64,000 bases of DNA from Ottelia alismoides (taxonomy: Eukaryota > Streptophyta > Magnoliopsida > Alismatales > Hydrocharitaceae), in NCBI GenBank assembly GCA_037367405.1, contig JAZKJV010010753.1, positions 310,001 to 374,000 of the forward strand, written 5' to 3'. Of the stretch, positions 34,870 through 47,724 are shown one piece after another (position 1 is the stretch's first letter; each line of letters opens with the position of its first letter). A model generated the notes under the pieces. The model saw only the letters and a list, made by a program, of their open reading frames with translations. It was not told the DNA's origin and searched no databases. Made by a program: the position numbers and the translations under genes.

Positions 34870-36010
34870 TGAAAAAGAACCATACTTTCTGCTTAGGAAC
34901 AAAGGTATTGTGTCGGATATGTCTATCATGCCATTGCTTCACTTTGTCCTTGTAAACAAGGGAGTTCTCGTATGCCTGATTTTGGATCTCTGCCAGCTCA
35001 TTAAGATCTAAATTTCTCTTGGCTCCTGCTTTCTGTATCTCTAGTGAAATTTCTCTGATGGCTCATTCGAATTTGTGCATGATCTCTACAGGCAAATGGC
35101 ATGGCTTTCCGTAAACTAATCTGAATGGTGAAGTACCTAAAGGAGTCTTACATGCAGTACGATATGGCCAAAGAACTTGGTCTAGAAGCTGTGACCAATT
35201 CTTCCTATCCGATCGTACTAGTTTTTGGAGAATTGATTTCACCTCCCTATTTGAAATTTCAGCCATGCTGTTCGTCTATGGGTGGTAAGGAGAAGCTACT
35301 CTGTGATCAATGCCATAGCTCTTCACTAGCTTTTTCACCTCTTTATTAATAAAGTGGCTACCCCCGTCTGAAATAAGAGTACATAGAATACCGAACCATG
35401 AAATAATGTGTTCCCTCAAGAATTTTCATACTATCTTGCTATCACCGATCATGCGGGTATGGCCTCCACCCATCTGCTAACATAATCTACAGCGAAAGGA
35501 TGTACTCAAAGCCGTTGTAGGAGGGAAATGGTCCTATAAAATCTATGCCCCATGCGTCACTCACAATTGATAACAGGTCGTGTAGGCATTGCCTATTGAT
35601 CACCAATTGTCCCTACGGCTCTCTGACAGTCTGGGCAACTCTTCACAACTGTGCAAGCATCTCTAGTAAGAGTTGACCACCAAAATTCGCTCTGAAGTAC
35701 CTTATGCATTGTCCTGTTCCCCAAATGATGTCCTCCTACTTCTAAGGAATGGCATAGAGTGAGGACACTGTTGTATTCCTCCTGAGGGATACATCACCTG
35801 TAGACATAATCCGACCCTTTACGAAAAAGAATCAGATCCTTCCAGTAGTAGTATCGTGCCTTAGACACTAGCCTGTCGACTCAGTCTTTCGGCCAACCTT
35901 GTGGAGTCTTTTGTGTAACCAGAAAGTTCACTATATCTGCATACCAGGGAAATTTTGTAACTACAAAGATGCTCTCATATGGAAATCTCTCTACAATCTC
36001 CGGCGTGTAA
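34870..36010 (-). pseudogene. Athila/Tat-like gypsy integrase relic
   Basis: Minus strand. From the N-terminal side: zinc-binding end near 35630 (CPDCQR), core segment AVDYVSRWVEA near 35470, and C-terminal part at 35063-35266 containing [21 protein letters not shown] and CHLPVE, then KQWHDRHIRHNTF near 34930. These phrases are typical of the Athila/Tat branch of plant Ty3-gypsy. Stops occur between them. It integrates element cDNA in live relatives; here it is dead. Confidence 0.85.
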
Positions 36011-36480
36011 TCATCTGAAGGCCGCTCTATCTGTAGTCGGGAGAGGTGGTCAACTAGCACGTTCTTGACCCTAGGCTTTTCTCTAACATTTAAATCAAAT
36101 CATGTAGTAAGGGAATCCATCTGAGAAGGCATGCCTTAGCATCCTTATTTTCCATTAAAAATAAGATAGCTGAGTGATTAGTATAAATAATGATTTTAGA
36201 GCCAAGAAGGTAAGATCTAAATTTATCTAAAGCAAACACCACTTCCAACGTATCTTTCTCTGTCACTGTGTAATTGCACTGTGCATCATCTAGAGTACGA
36301 CAGGCATAGTGGATGGCAACTGGAAGTCCGTCCTCTGATGTCTAATATAGCCCTGACCGCAAAATTTGAAGCATCCGTCGTGATCTCAAAGGGTAGAGAC
36401 CAATCATGCGGCTGTAGGACAGGAGCACTGGTGATCACTTGCTTTAAGGCATTACGACATTTGTCATCTATCAAGAACTC
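36011..36480 (-). pseudogene. Gypsy RNase H relic
   Basis: Minus strand. C-terminal phrase VLVDHLSRLQIERP near 36040 and N-terminal phrase PFEITTDASNFAV near 36390 delimit a gypsy RNase H. Interrupted by stops and small indels; lies directly downstream of RT as in all gypsy elements. Confidence 0.8.
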
Positions 36481-37290
36481 GATGTCTTTGCCTAAAAGTT
36501 TAGTTAGTGGTCGGATAATCTTAGAGAAGTCCTGAATAAATTATCGGTAAAAGCCAACATGCCCCAGAAAAGACCGTAACTGCTTTACGCTGGATGGTGG
36601 ATCAAGACGTTTGATGACACCCACCTTAGTAGGGTCAACCTCCATGCCTTGCTTTGAGATGACATGCCCCAACACGATCCCATTTGTAACCATAAAATGT
36701 CTCTTTTCCTAAGACAGAACGAGATCTACCTCACAACATTTCTGAAGAACCTGGTCTAGGTGTGCTAAACAATCATCAAAGGACTCACCATAGACCAAAA
36801 AATCATCCATAAAGACCTCGAGAAAGTCACCCATCATGTCTGCAAAGATAGCAAGTATGCACCTTTGTAATGTTGCGGGGGCATTCACAATCCAAAGGGC
36901 ATCCATCTAAAGGCATACGTACCGAAAGGACATGTGAAGGTTGTCTTCTCCTGATCTTCAGGGGCAATTGTAACCTGATTGTATCTGGAGTAACTGTCTA
37001 AGAAGCAAAAGTACTCCTTCCCGGTCAACCTTTCTATCACTTGGTCTATAAAAGACAATGGGAAGTGGTCCTTCTTTATCACACCATTCAACTTTATGTA
37101 ATCAACGCACACCCGCTAAGACGTGGTTGCTCTCTTTGGAATATCCTATGCACCCTCGTTCTTAACCATCTGAATGCCCAACTTCTTCGAGACAACATGC
37201 AATGGGAAAACCCATTAAGAGTTGGACATCAAATAAATAAAGCCTACATCGCACCATTTCGTGATCTCTCTCTTGACAACATCACGTAAG
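36481..37290 (-). pseudogene. Gypsy reverse transcriptase relic
   Basis: Minus strand. CVDYIKLNGVIKKDHFPL at the N-terminal side (about 37110), then EKTTFTCPFGTYAFRWMPFG, and the catalytic box FMDD at 36802-36813 in the phrase FLEVFMDDFLVYG. A frameshift near 36900 separates the two halves. The catalytic aspartates remain, but the protein is broken. Closest in style to Athila elements. Confidence 0.88.
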
Positions 37291-37995
37291 ACAGGATTCA
37301 ACATATGCTAAAACTATCTGAAAGGTATGCTGTCATGATCAAGATAGATATGATGAGAACACAAAGTAGGATTTATCCCACGAAGATCGAATACAATCCA
37401 CCTAATAGCCTTGCGGTTTCTTTCAAGAATCTCCATCAGATAGAATTCTTGTTCTTCAATCAAATATGCATTGATAATGATCGAAAACTATCTGTGTGGA
37501 CCCACAAGGAAATCATATTTCATATTCGATGGTAAGGTCTTCAACTCAGGTAAGATCAGATCTGGCTCTGCATATCATCCTCTAATTGTTTGATGGGATC
37601 TAAATTGCTGATGGATGTATTTGCCTTATGGTTATTCACCGTCTCAATGTTTTCTAGTGTCGGACTACAGAAGATGTCTAAAACATCATCTCACTCGCTA
37701 CCGTGCTCATCCGCAAAATGATTAGATAAAAATAATTCAACTAAGTAAAAATTGATCTCTGAATTATCTGAGGTGGAGGATTTTTTTAAATGTTCTGAGT
37801 CTAAAATATCTGTAATATAGTCCTCAGTTTTGTGCTCAATGTGATTATCACCATCCATGCTGAAATACAAAGTATCGTCGGAAGAGCTTCCATCTGAAGT
37901 CCCGAACCCATCCTCTTCTAGGATATCTCGGGTCTCTACTTAATACCTCTCGAGATCGTCAAGGAGAACCTCATCCATGTAGTCACAAGTGGCTA
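37291..37995 (-). pseudogene. Gypsy protease-RT linker relic
   Basis: Minus strand, between protease and RT. About 37700-37980 translates to a strongly acidic stretch (for example LEEDGFGTSDGSSSDD) with few stops; the remainder is not recognisable. Variable acidic linkers are common at this place. Confidence 0.5.
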
Positions 37996-38530
37996 AGGAA
38001 CTCTAAGCATCGGAACTGACTGTAGATGCGACACGGCATGCATGTGATTCTCTCGCCATCTCTATATGTACCTTTTCACCATTGGCACAAAAAGATATCT
38101 TCCCTGTGTCATAATCGAAAAGTGCCTTTGCGATCTCCAAGAAAGACCTCCCTAGAATGATTAGGGTAAGGTGAAACTCTACAAAACATTCCATGTTTAG
38201 GACAAGAAACCACTGGGAATTGCAGACCCTACACAGTTACGATAACGTTCCTCAAAATGCCCTAGGTCTCTTTACAGATCTATCAAAAAATTGAAAGATC
38301 GAACAAGATTTGTTAAGAGTACCTAACTCGAGCTTGTAGAGTAAACAAGATGGTAAATATTGGTAGAGGAACCGTTATCTAAAAGAGTGCGTTCGAATGC
38401 GGCTTCTGAAATCTGACATCTGACATAGTGTGCTCTGAGTCCTTCTTCTTTGGTAGTCTATTCTGAATAACGCAGGAGGTGGTCTTGGTCAAAATATACT
38501 TCTCTGTTCGTGATTTATTCTTCCTATGCA
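37996..38530 (-). pseudogene. Gypsy aspartic protease relic
   Basis: Minus strand. Reads CVIQNRLPKK, then FERTLLDNGSSTNI (the D-S/T-G active-site region, here DNGS), then FLEIAKALFDYDTGKISF. Matches the plus-strand protease at 48965-49440 domain for domain. The active-site motif is altered and the frame is broken. Confidence 0.8.
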
Positions 38531-41160
38531 TTATACATTTATTCTTCAGCTGTTGCTTAAGTGTAGGGAAGTGATCCAATGCATAATGGAGTGGGATTTT
38601 CAAAAAGAAGTGATCTCTGGAGTAACATCATTCTTTTTGAATTTTTTATTTCCTTTTCAATACAAAGCATCGGGAAAAGGAACAAACTCAGGAATAACAA
38701 AAGTCTTTTTATTGTTATCAGGATCAACTTGTACATCGCAAGTTTCAAAATTATTTGCAAAACTCTCTAAAACAAGAAATTACACATTAGCTTCAGGAGT
38801 GCCTCATGGCCTGGCATGGTGTCATCATTTGATTTGCCTAAGTCTGTATCAATCGTCTCGACATCGCTCCCTTCTCCCTAATCATCAAGTGGTTGATCCC
38901 TATCATCGTTGCGGTTCTCCTCCTCAACATGTATATCATGGTCTAGCTCTCTCTTCACCTTGTGCCATCTCCTCCTCCCGATCAGGTGCTTGTGGCGATC
39001 TACCGCTCCTGAGACGAATGAAGTTAGATAAGAATCTAGAAAAAGAGACCATACCTGTCGTGTTGTCTACCTGATCTGGGTGCATCCTTTTATTGTTCGG
39101 GTTCATCTGAGGCTGTGCTAGAAGAGTGGTCTTGGGTGCGGTTAACTCATCCAGACGATGGTTAACCCGCTCCATCTCAGTCTTGTGCGCTGTCTGGAGC
39201 GTGTTTAGTATGCCCATAATTTGGTTCAGTACCAGGGCTTGCCAAGATATTTCTAGTTCGGTGTGGTAACCCTGGATCTCTACTTTCTCTGCCTCGACGT
39301 ACGCTGCTGCAGAGCATATTGCTGAGGATATCGCTGTGGTGTATATGGAGACCGCTGCTGCTAATAATAGTTAGACTGTGATTGCAAAACAGGATAATGA
39401 ATAGAATGTGGTCTCTGATAAACATTCTGGTAAGACTGCTGTTGTTGAAATTCTATCAGTGCTGATAATGCTGACATCCATGCTGTGGATGGGTATAATG
39501 TTGCGGCTGCTGTTGGTGATATACGCTCTGAGAAGAAAACTGTAATGGTGGTTGAATTGGAGCGTACCATATCCCATTAATCTCAAGAGTGGCTTGAGGA
39601 TCAACATAAATGTCTCCAGGGCTGCTCATCTGGCTGGGATTGACATAAGTCTAGTCCTCATGCCAATCAATCTGTAGAGTCTCCATAGGCTAAGCCAGCT
39701 TACTTTGGATGAAGTGAATCTATTGGGTAGAAGGAGCAGGTAAAGATCTCCAAGCAGGCTGCGAAGTCAAAGAAGATTGAGACTGCTGATACTGAAGCTG
39801 CAGTCCATCACTTTCTTTGTTAGATCACTCAGTTGTTGAGGTAGTGATGAGAGTTTCTCCAACTCTCGCAGCGGCTGCATGTCCTGAACTTGCTTCTGAA
39901 TCACATCTACCAACGTTAACTTATTGATATATCCCATGCTGGTATTGGATTCAGAGTCTGAAATGTTTCCCACCTTATGATAATCTTGGTGGTATGGTGG
40001 CTGCGGGGCCTTCTGGAATGCCAGAGTGGAGTCAACGACTCTCGAGTTCTCTGCCATCCCCTCAAAGATGGACCATACAACCTCCACATCCCTATTCAGA
40101 TAACTACCGCCACACATGGTACTCACAAGACCTTGGATATCTGGCTGGAGTCCTCCAAAATAGTTCTGAACTAGCACCTTCAATGGTATCTCATGATGAG
40201 GACATCTCTCGATAAGATCCTTAAACCGATTCCACGCCTTGTGGAATGATTCGTTCGGCAACTGAGTGAAGTTGGAGATCTGACTCCTCATCATGTTCAT
40301 CCATCCAAAAGGAAAGAATTTATGCAGGAGCATGGACTTCAGGTCAGCCCACATAGAGATCTCCCTCCCCAAATGACTAAGCTAGTAAAGTGCCGTATTT
40401 GCTAAGGAGAAGGGGAAGGCTTGAGGCGAATGGCCTCCTGCGTAACTCCAAGGTAATTAGCCATACTACTTTTCATCTCGAATTGTTGTAAAAAGGTAAA
40501 TGGGATCCTTTGCGGCATTCCCATAAAACTTGGGAAGCAATAAGCAATAAAATGAATGACATGCGTAACTTGTATGGCCTTGATTTGGTGGTAACCGAAA
40601 CCAGTGATGTAAAGTTCTAGCGCCAGAGTCATACTCAATTCTGAGTGTCGCGGGAACCATGGCAAGTGGCAGTGGGTTTCCAATTCCTGCTCTGAGCGCA
40701 ACGATGTTGGCTTGCAGCCCGTTCTGGACTCTGAAGTGATCTTGGACCTGTGTATTCATCTGCTGTAAGGTCCAAAATCCCAATCATAATGTCTGCAGCT
40801 GGATCTGGTCTTCCGTCAGTGTGTTATTCCCTAGCTGGTTGCTCCTCTACTGGTCCCTTCCCGCGAGCCATTTGCTTCAAATCTTCTAGGAAGGAAAACT
40901 TTTTGTAAGAATTCGGTGAAAAATTGGTAGGAGAAAGCGATGATATATTGAGGCAAGGGTCTGCCTTAAAAGATGGGCTGGGAGGCGAGGGAGTCTTGGT
41001 CACTCTCTTCGGGATCAGATGTGACCAACTTGGGAAGAGGGTCATCCCGAGCTTGTGAAGAAGTACGACAAACGGTAAATGATTGAGAGCTCACAGAGTC
41101 TGAGCGAAATAGCGGTCGAGTCATCCATCTTTGATGCCAAGAGGATAGTCGGGAGAGCAC
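38531..41160 (-). pseudogene. Athila/Tat-like gypsy gag relic
   Basis: Minus strand. N-terminal part about 40402-41160; central capsid-like part at 39767-40372 (WNRFKDLIERCPHHEIPL and VQNYFGGLQPDIQ, typical of this lineage); Gln-rich region about 39220-39700; C-terminal helical part at 38936-39217 (HKTEMERVNHRLDEL). Frameshifts near 40400, 39750 and 39430. The start is probably near 41130. 38531-38900 is a linker to the protease without a clear match. Confidence 0.82.
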
Positions 41161-41806
41161 GATGTCAAATCAAGAGAATGAGAAAGGCATATAAGATGCA
41201 GTAATGCACGCCTCACAAGCAAACACAAAGCAAACCCCGAATTCACCAACACAACCCGATAATGATCGTAAGAGTTCGGATGTTTATCTTGTCAGTTTTA
41301 GGGTTATTTTGGCAATAAATCTTTCACAGATTATCGTGAGATAATAGGTGCACGGAATTTCCCTTCAATACTGTCCCAATCCCTAACAGAGAATCACCTA
41401 TTCTCAGCCAGTATGGGAGTAAGTACGGACCGTTTCTATCTACCTGTGTTACTTAAGGACGGAGCCTTACGTAATATCCTCTAAACCCCCCACTCTGCTA
41501 AGTTAACTCGGACCATTGTCGGCTACCCAAGCGTACCCCCAAAAGAACAATGATTCGATGTATAGACTAAGTAGTATTTAGAAAGAAACACAGACTTTGG
41601 TTTTAGACTTAAGTGTCGTCCCTCTCTGACAATTGTCTGGAATTGTAACTTGATGAGCCGAAAAATCCCTTCCTAAATCCAGGTAAGGTAAAAATAAATC
41701 TAGGGTCATTGTGACCCAGATCTCGGAGAATCAGACTCAACAAGAAAAATCAAGACCACCAAAACAAGTAATCAGTCAAAAGCCGAATAACGATCTTTGC
41801 TATTTT
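41161..41806 (-). other. Gypsy gag upstream region
   Basis: Between the gag start and the part shared with the second G2 LTR. No frame, no convincing primer-binding site. It may be 5' leader or the U5 end of the G2 LTR; I could not fix the boundary. Confidence 0.4.
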
Positions 41807-44800
41807 ATTAACCTGGTATAGCGACTGGGGTCGAACACAAGGAGCACGAGTTGGCCTTACGACCTAAGAAGTAGTCAAAAAGATAAAATAAAGAAAGAAA
41901 ATATTTTTGGTGGATTTTAGGTGTTTTTATTTTTTTGCGTTTTTAATTATATAAGAAAATATAAGAAAATGTATAAAAGAGCAAATTCAACAATTTATTT
42001 AAACACTAAAAAATGCTCAAAAAATCAAATAAAAATGTTTTTATGTTTTTTTATATTTTCTTGTGTTTTTGGTGATTTTATGGGAATTTTATATTTTTCA
42101 GGTGATTTTCTAAAAATTGAGAAAATGCAAAACAATGACCAAATGTACAGTCAGATTTGATAGGCTAATTAAAAATAACTAATTAGCCTCTAAAAATCTG
42201 ATGGCAATTTTTATGAAAAATATATACAAAAATAAGCTAAAGAAAAATACTTTGCATTTTTTGAATTTTGTATAATTTTTAAGAATTTTTCTAAGATTTT
42301 AAGAGTTTTTCAATTTTTGGGGTTTTATAAATCCCAATGAGATAAAAATTGCACAGAAGCTTAAGAACAACAAACAAACAATCCCTAATTTTTTTAGATT
42401 TTTTAGAAAAGTTTTTATATTTTTAGTTGATTTTCTTTTTCAAACAGTAGCAAAAATACGTGTTTTTGCTTTTTTAAAAATAGTAAACAACAAGTAAAAT
42501 GTCCCAAAAAATTAGTGAAATTTTTACACATTGGTAGGAGCCACGTTTCCAAATTTCACTCAATTTGGAGTTTATTTGATATTTTATTCAACCAATAAGA
42601 GAGCTACAACACACATGGACTTATTTGCAAGAAAACATAGTTCAGAGGGCTAAACTGTAACACGTGTGAAAATATTAAGGTTTAAAGTGTAAATTTCATA
42701 TACAATCAGCACATGTCCAATTAAATCTACACACATGGGTATAAATGCAAATACTAAAACTAAAACCCAATCCCATACATGCAATTTATCCAAAAACTCA
42801 CGTGTCGAAGCACGTGTCTCATATAGGCAGGGACTAAAATGCAAATAGAACAAACAACAAGGTCCAAGGTGCAAATATTCCAAATAAAAACAACTACAAA
42901 AAATATTTACAAGACTAAACTATAAAAGCCAAAAGAACAGGGGCCTAAGTGAAATTACCCCTTTATTATGATCTGCGACTGGAGAAGACGCCACGTGTAC
43001 GATCGGACTGTGGAGAGTAGTGGACGCCTCTTCAGCGATGGACGTCCCTGATTAGATCCCAGATGAATCGGACGTCTATGAGCCTCCCTCGAACGGATGG
43101 TGGAGATCAGCACTGGCAGAGGGGCTCGATCAAACGATGGAGGAGAGTCCTGGAAGAACACGATGCCGACGAACTTCGCCGGCCCATTACATGCGGTGGA
43201 GGGCTCCTCCGGTGCTGCTCGAAGCTGGGAAATGAAGGTCTCGGTCGTCTGTAGCTAATGGGTAGCTCCGATGAGGCTAAGGACGCCTGAAGATCCCTCG
43301 GCGACGATGAAGGGGCGGAGCTTCTGTGCCTTAGCTGTTGGACCCCCAGATGGGGTCTTTCTTCGATTCTATTTGCATAGGAAGACAACTGGGTCGAGGG
43401 CAAAATGCTTCGACCCGTTAGCGGGCGAAGGGGGTGACGGAATGAGGCAAAGCGATGGTCTCCGGTGAAGCGACGACGAAGGAGACCTGAGATCCTGCTC
43501 CAGGGCGAGTCAGGGTGATCGGAGGTGCGGAGAATGTGGAGCGAGGTCTTGTGAAGGTGAATCGGGGGTCGGATGATCGAATGGGTGATCAGAGCTAAGT
43601 GAATCGGCCGACGAAGGCCGACGGTGAAAATTGGGAGAATCGGAATTTAGGTTAACCTAAGGGCGAAAGGGGTTACCTGGCGATCGGAGGTGTCTATGCT
43701 GGAGGTGCTGCTCCTCCTGGGGTCTTCGCCTCGATGGAACGATGCTTCCAGAGTCTCTGGCTCACTCGTGGCGGAGCACGGTGATGGGCTCACCGGACCT
43801 AAGGCTGCAGGCCTTGAATCCTCGCTGCGACACCCTCCCTCACAAGCTGTCACTCAGGGGAGAAGAATTGAGGTCCCAGGAGATGAAGGCGATGGCCAAA
43901 AGGTGGCGTGAAAGTGCGGTGGAGGTGATGTCTTATACTGGTAGGGGTCTGGCAAGATGGAGGCCGGGCGAGTGAATTGGAGCTCGGATCCCTAGGCAGA
44001 TCCCCGGGCGAGGGTCTTGGATCAATCGGTGATAATCGGAGCCCGGGGTTTTAGGAAATGGGAGGCGGATCAAGGTGGGGAGAATTGGAGAAGTCGGGTC
44101 AAAAACCCGATCCGCCTGGAAGAGGTCCGCGGGGGAGAGTTGACCGGGGGTCAACAATCCCCCGTGGACCAATGGAAAAATTCCATTGCTTAATTATTTG
44201 TAAATTCATTTAAAATTAGTAAATGATTTTATTTTAAAAAATATTTAAAATGAAAAATGTTTATTATTTTTCAAATTATGTTTTTGTGATTTTTATTTAT
44301 TTTCTTGAAAAATAAATAATGTATTTACATTATATTATTATTATTATATGTATATGTACATATGCATTTTTGATTTTTTTTATTTTTAATTGTTTATTTT
44401 TGTACAATTATACTTATTTTATATTTTATTTATTTACAACAAAATTTGGAGTAAAAATATTTTTTATTTTATTTTTATGATTTATTTACATTAGTTAAAT
44501 AAATAGATCTATATACATATGTACATGGTATATATACAATGGGTGAATTGTATTTTTGTGATTTTTATTTTTCTAATTTTTATTTTATTTTATTTTTATG
44601 AATATGTAAGGTGTTAGAAACATATTTATATTTTTATTTTGAGGAAAATAAAAGTATATATATATATATAGGGTTATGTACACCATGTTGAGTCACCCTA
44701 TCTCTCTCTACTTATTTTATTTTGCGGTCAGGCCCTTGTGGAGCCCTCCCTTGGGTTTGGGTCACTCAATATTTATTCTAAATATTTCCCTCTTTTTCTC

Positions 44801-44961
44801 TATTTCTTTATTCCTTTATTTTTATTCACAATGCTAATTATGATTATTTACATGATGCATGCATTTTGACAAATTATTGTATTTACAAGTATTTACAAGG
44901 TATTTTGCCAAGGTTTCTAGCTAAAATAAAGGAATAAAGAGTGATGAATGGGGATTCATCA
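41807..44961 (-). repeat. Gypsy LTR, family G2
   Basis: Minus-strand LTR with right end at GGGATTCATCA (44961), followed by a minus-strand purine tract. 41807-44510 repeats at 50105-52800 in the same orientation, a little over 90% identical by eye. An AT-rich part (41880-42960) precedes a GC-rich part (42965-44170) and a very AT-rich part. Open frames in the GC-rich part exist on both strands, as expected of GC-rich DNA, and are not called as genes. It is only distantly similar to the G1 LTR. The left end is uncertain. Confidence 0.8.
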
Positions 44962-46149
44962 CCCCCCTATACATTACTTTTGCTAGTCCCTTAGCAAACA
45001 CTTATTTGAAAAAGAAGTGCACAAGAAAGAGAAAAAGAAAAAGAGGAGAAATCAAGGTTGATTATTAAACTTTCCTTCATTAAATTGAAATATGGAGCTC
45101 AGTCAGACCTTTGGATTATTAATTTGTTGAAACCTTATTTGGACTTAAGCTTAAAACTTAACAGCCTCTAAGTTCCACCAATCTATGGTCAAGACTCCTC
45201 AATAAACCAGATCAGAACAAGTCTACATACACAAACTCTAATGATCATGAATCTTTCCTTGTACTGTATAAGTGATGTGTAGCTCCCCACCTCAGAAGTA
45301 ATAAAGAAACAACCTCCCTTTTCCTGGTAACTCTAATGCCTCGGTCTAGCAACTCTTTCCTCGAGAAGCAGGGTATTCCCTTCTAAGTTCAAGTGCAACT
45401 GGCTCAAGAAGAGGGGGGAGAAGAGAATGGACCATGACCAGTGTAGCCATGTATCCTTGGGAGCTCTAACCAGTGTAGCAGAGTCTCCCGCTGCAAGCTT
45501 CATGAGATGGTCATGTATAATATAAGCTTTGCTTTATTTGACTATATACACTCCGGTGGGATTATTAAATTTTCACTCCGACCCACCATTTTTTTGGAGT
45601 TCTTTTCTTTTTGCACATTTTTTTCATGTGCATATGTACAACATATCTACATGGTGCAACATATATACATAAGGAGTTTTTCCTCTTGAGCAAGTAGACT
45701 ATCCCTCTTTTGAAGCTTTATTGCAACCCATAGCTTCTGTCTTTAGACTTCATAACCACCAGACCAAGTTAAGACACACTTCCTTCACTATAAGAAGAAG
45801 AGAGGTTCTGCCTAGAAGTACTACCTCATATGCTACCCCAAGCCAAAGGAAACTGCCTCCTCACCACCTCATCCGTGGAGAGCTATGTGTAAAGTGCTGG
45901 TGCAAGTAAAGCCATTGTCTCTGAGAGTCATGCGTATGTTGTTAAGTGCTCTACTTAGGCTCATCAAGATGACATATGATCATAGCTAGTGGACTCAAAG
46001 AATTGAGTCCCAATGGACCTGAAAAGTCTCAATCCTAAGCCCAATAAGGTTCCTCTTAGAATTAGGTGGATTAAGGTCTTAACCAAGCTCCATTTGTCAA
46101 TTTAATTCCAGGCCGGTTTTAATGTCAAACTATGTTTTCAAACATGAAA
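44962..46149 (-). other. Second gypsy copy, purine tract and 3' untranslated region
   Basis: Begins with a minus-strand purine tract (ATGTATAGGGGGGT) adjacent to the LTR start TGATGAATCCCC. The following 1.1 kb has no gene; it resembles 33086-34200, including the phrase TGCTAGTCCCTTAGCAAACA. Confidence 0.7.
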
Positions 46150-47260
46150 GGTAACATCAGAAGACAACTCAGATATATCAATACTCCCATTATCATGTAC
46201 CTTTCTAACCAAATAGGGTCCCTTCCATTTGCTCTGTAGCTTCCCTGGAAATAGACGAAGCATAGCATCTAACAACCATAGTCTCTATCTTGGCTCAAAC
46301 TGCTTGTGGCTGATATGAGAATCATGCCACTCTTTCACTCTCTCCTTATAATGTAGGCTATTTGAAAAGGCTGTATCACGAAGCTCCTCCAGGGATGCTA
46401 ACTCTGCCCTCCTCTGGTCTCCTACATTCTCTGGATCCAAAAGTATATCGGTAATAGCCCAAAGTGACCTATGTCTCAGCTCAACAGGTAAATGGCAGGG
46501 CTTGCCATAAACGGGGCGAAAGGGAGATGTACCCAAAGGAGTCTTGAAGACGTCCCATATGCCCACAAGACCGAGTCCAAAAGCTGTGACCAATCCTTTC
46601 GGTCAGGGCGGACGACTTTCTGCAATATAGTCTTGATCTCTCTGTTCGACACTTCAGCAAGACCATTCGTCTGAGGGTGGTATGGAGTGGCAAATCAATG
46701 GTCTATGCTGAACTCATTAGCAAGGGCCTTTACCTTGTCGTTGACGAAATGAGACCCCCCATCAGATATCAACACTCGAGGTACCTCGAACCGTGAAATG
46801 ATATTCTTCCTCAAAAATATGCAAACAGTCCTAGCATCTGTGGTTCGGGCGGGGATGGCCTCAACCCAACGACTCACATAATCCACGGCCAACAGAATGT
46901 ACTCAAATCCCTGACTCCTAGGGAATGGACCCATGAAATCGACGCCCCATGCGTCAAAAACCTCATAGAAGTGTATGGCCTGCATCGACACCATATCACG
47001 CTGTCCACAAGTGCCCATCCTCTGACAGTCAGTACATCTCTTCACGGACTCATCAGAGTCCTTGAAGAGAGTTGGCCACCATTGGCCGGATTGGAGCACT
47101 TTCTGTGCCGTTCTCCTCCAAGAGTGATGTCCTCCTGCCTCAAGCTTGTGGCAGTAAGTAAGGCCGCTGTGGTGCTCCTCCTGAGGAATGCACCGATGCC
47201 AGATACTATCCCCTCCCTCATGATAAAGGAGGGGATCCTCCCAATGCTAAAACTTGACCT
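46150..47260 (-). pseudogene. Second gypsy integrase (partial frames)
   Basis: Minus strand, better preserved than the first copy. 46695-47099 holds the zinc-binding end (CTDCQR) and core with D in VDFMGPFPRS and D in VLISDGGSHFVN; 46285-46593 holds the C-terminal part ([20 protein letters not shown], then EWHDSHISHKQFEP). A frameshift near 46650-46700 falls in the segment expected to carry the catalytic glutamate. Athila/Tat-like. Confidence 0.88.
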
Positions 47261-47722
47261 TTACGAGGAAGGTCTCAAGTTTCTTCCTGGGCCAATCTTG
47301 TGGAACTTTCTTGGCGATAAGATAGTTCACAATATCGGCATATCATGGGAGAGAGGAGATAGCAAGGATCGCCTCATATGGGAAGGTCTCACAAATAGGC
47401 TCAATCTTCTCAGAATCCTCAAGATACTCCAATCGGGAGAGATGATCCGCCACCACATTCTTGACTCCAGGATTATCCTTAATCTCTATATCAAACTCCC
47501 CGAGTAGAAGGATCCATCTGCTCAATCTGGCTTTGGCATCCTTCTTTGCCATGAGGTACCTGATGGCGGTATGATCATTATAGATGGTCACTCTAGATTC
47601 AATGATGTAAGATCTGAACTTATCCAGGGTGAAAACTACGGCTAGCATCTCCTTCTTAGTGATTGTATAGTTTCGCTGGGCGGCATCCAATGTATGGCTA
47701 GCGTGGTGAATAACAATTGGGA
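47261..47722 (-). pseudogene. Second gypsy RNase H, truncated
   Basis: Minus-strand frame 47343-47690 with LDAAQRNYTITKKEMLAVV, IYNDHTAIRYLMAKKDAKAR and VVADHLSRLEYLE, the standard gypsy RNase H C-terminal two thirds. In the minus-strand sense it begins at PIVIHHASHTLDAAQRNY, about 47722, where the sequence changes to plus-strand gag. Its RT is missing. Confidence 0.9.
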
Positions 47723-47724
47723 TT

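Noticed and set aside
41121..41136. Minus-strand TGGCATCAAAGATGG as a gypsy primer-binding site
   Set aside because: It overlaps the gag start, lacks an LTR terminus beside it and matches the Met-tRNA site poorly; boundary left open.
41811..41850. GGTCGAAC motif in the G2 LTR (and GGGTCGAACTCG in G1 near 30298), resembling a tRNA T-loop
   Set aside because: No acceptor stem, anticodon arm or complete cloverleaf around it; probably a conserved LTR motif.
41921..42160. Plus-strand 79-codon frame rich in Phe and Lys
   Set aside because: Product of AT-rich LTR sequence; not kept at 50200-50440.
43060..44170. Many frames on both strands, with equivalents at 51290-52463
   Set aside because: GC-rich part of the G2 LTR; open frames overlap on both strands and show no domain, as expected from composition.
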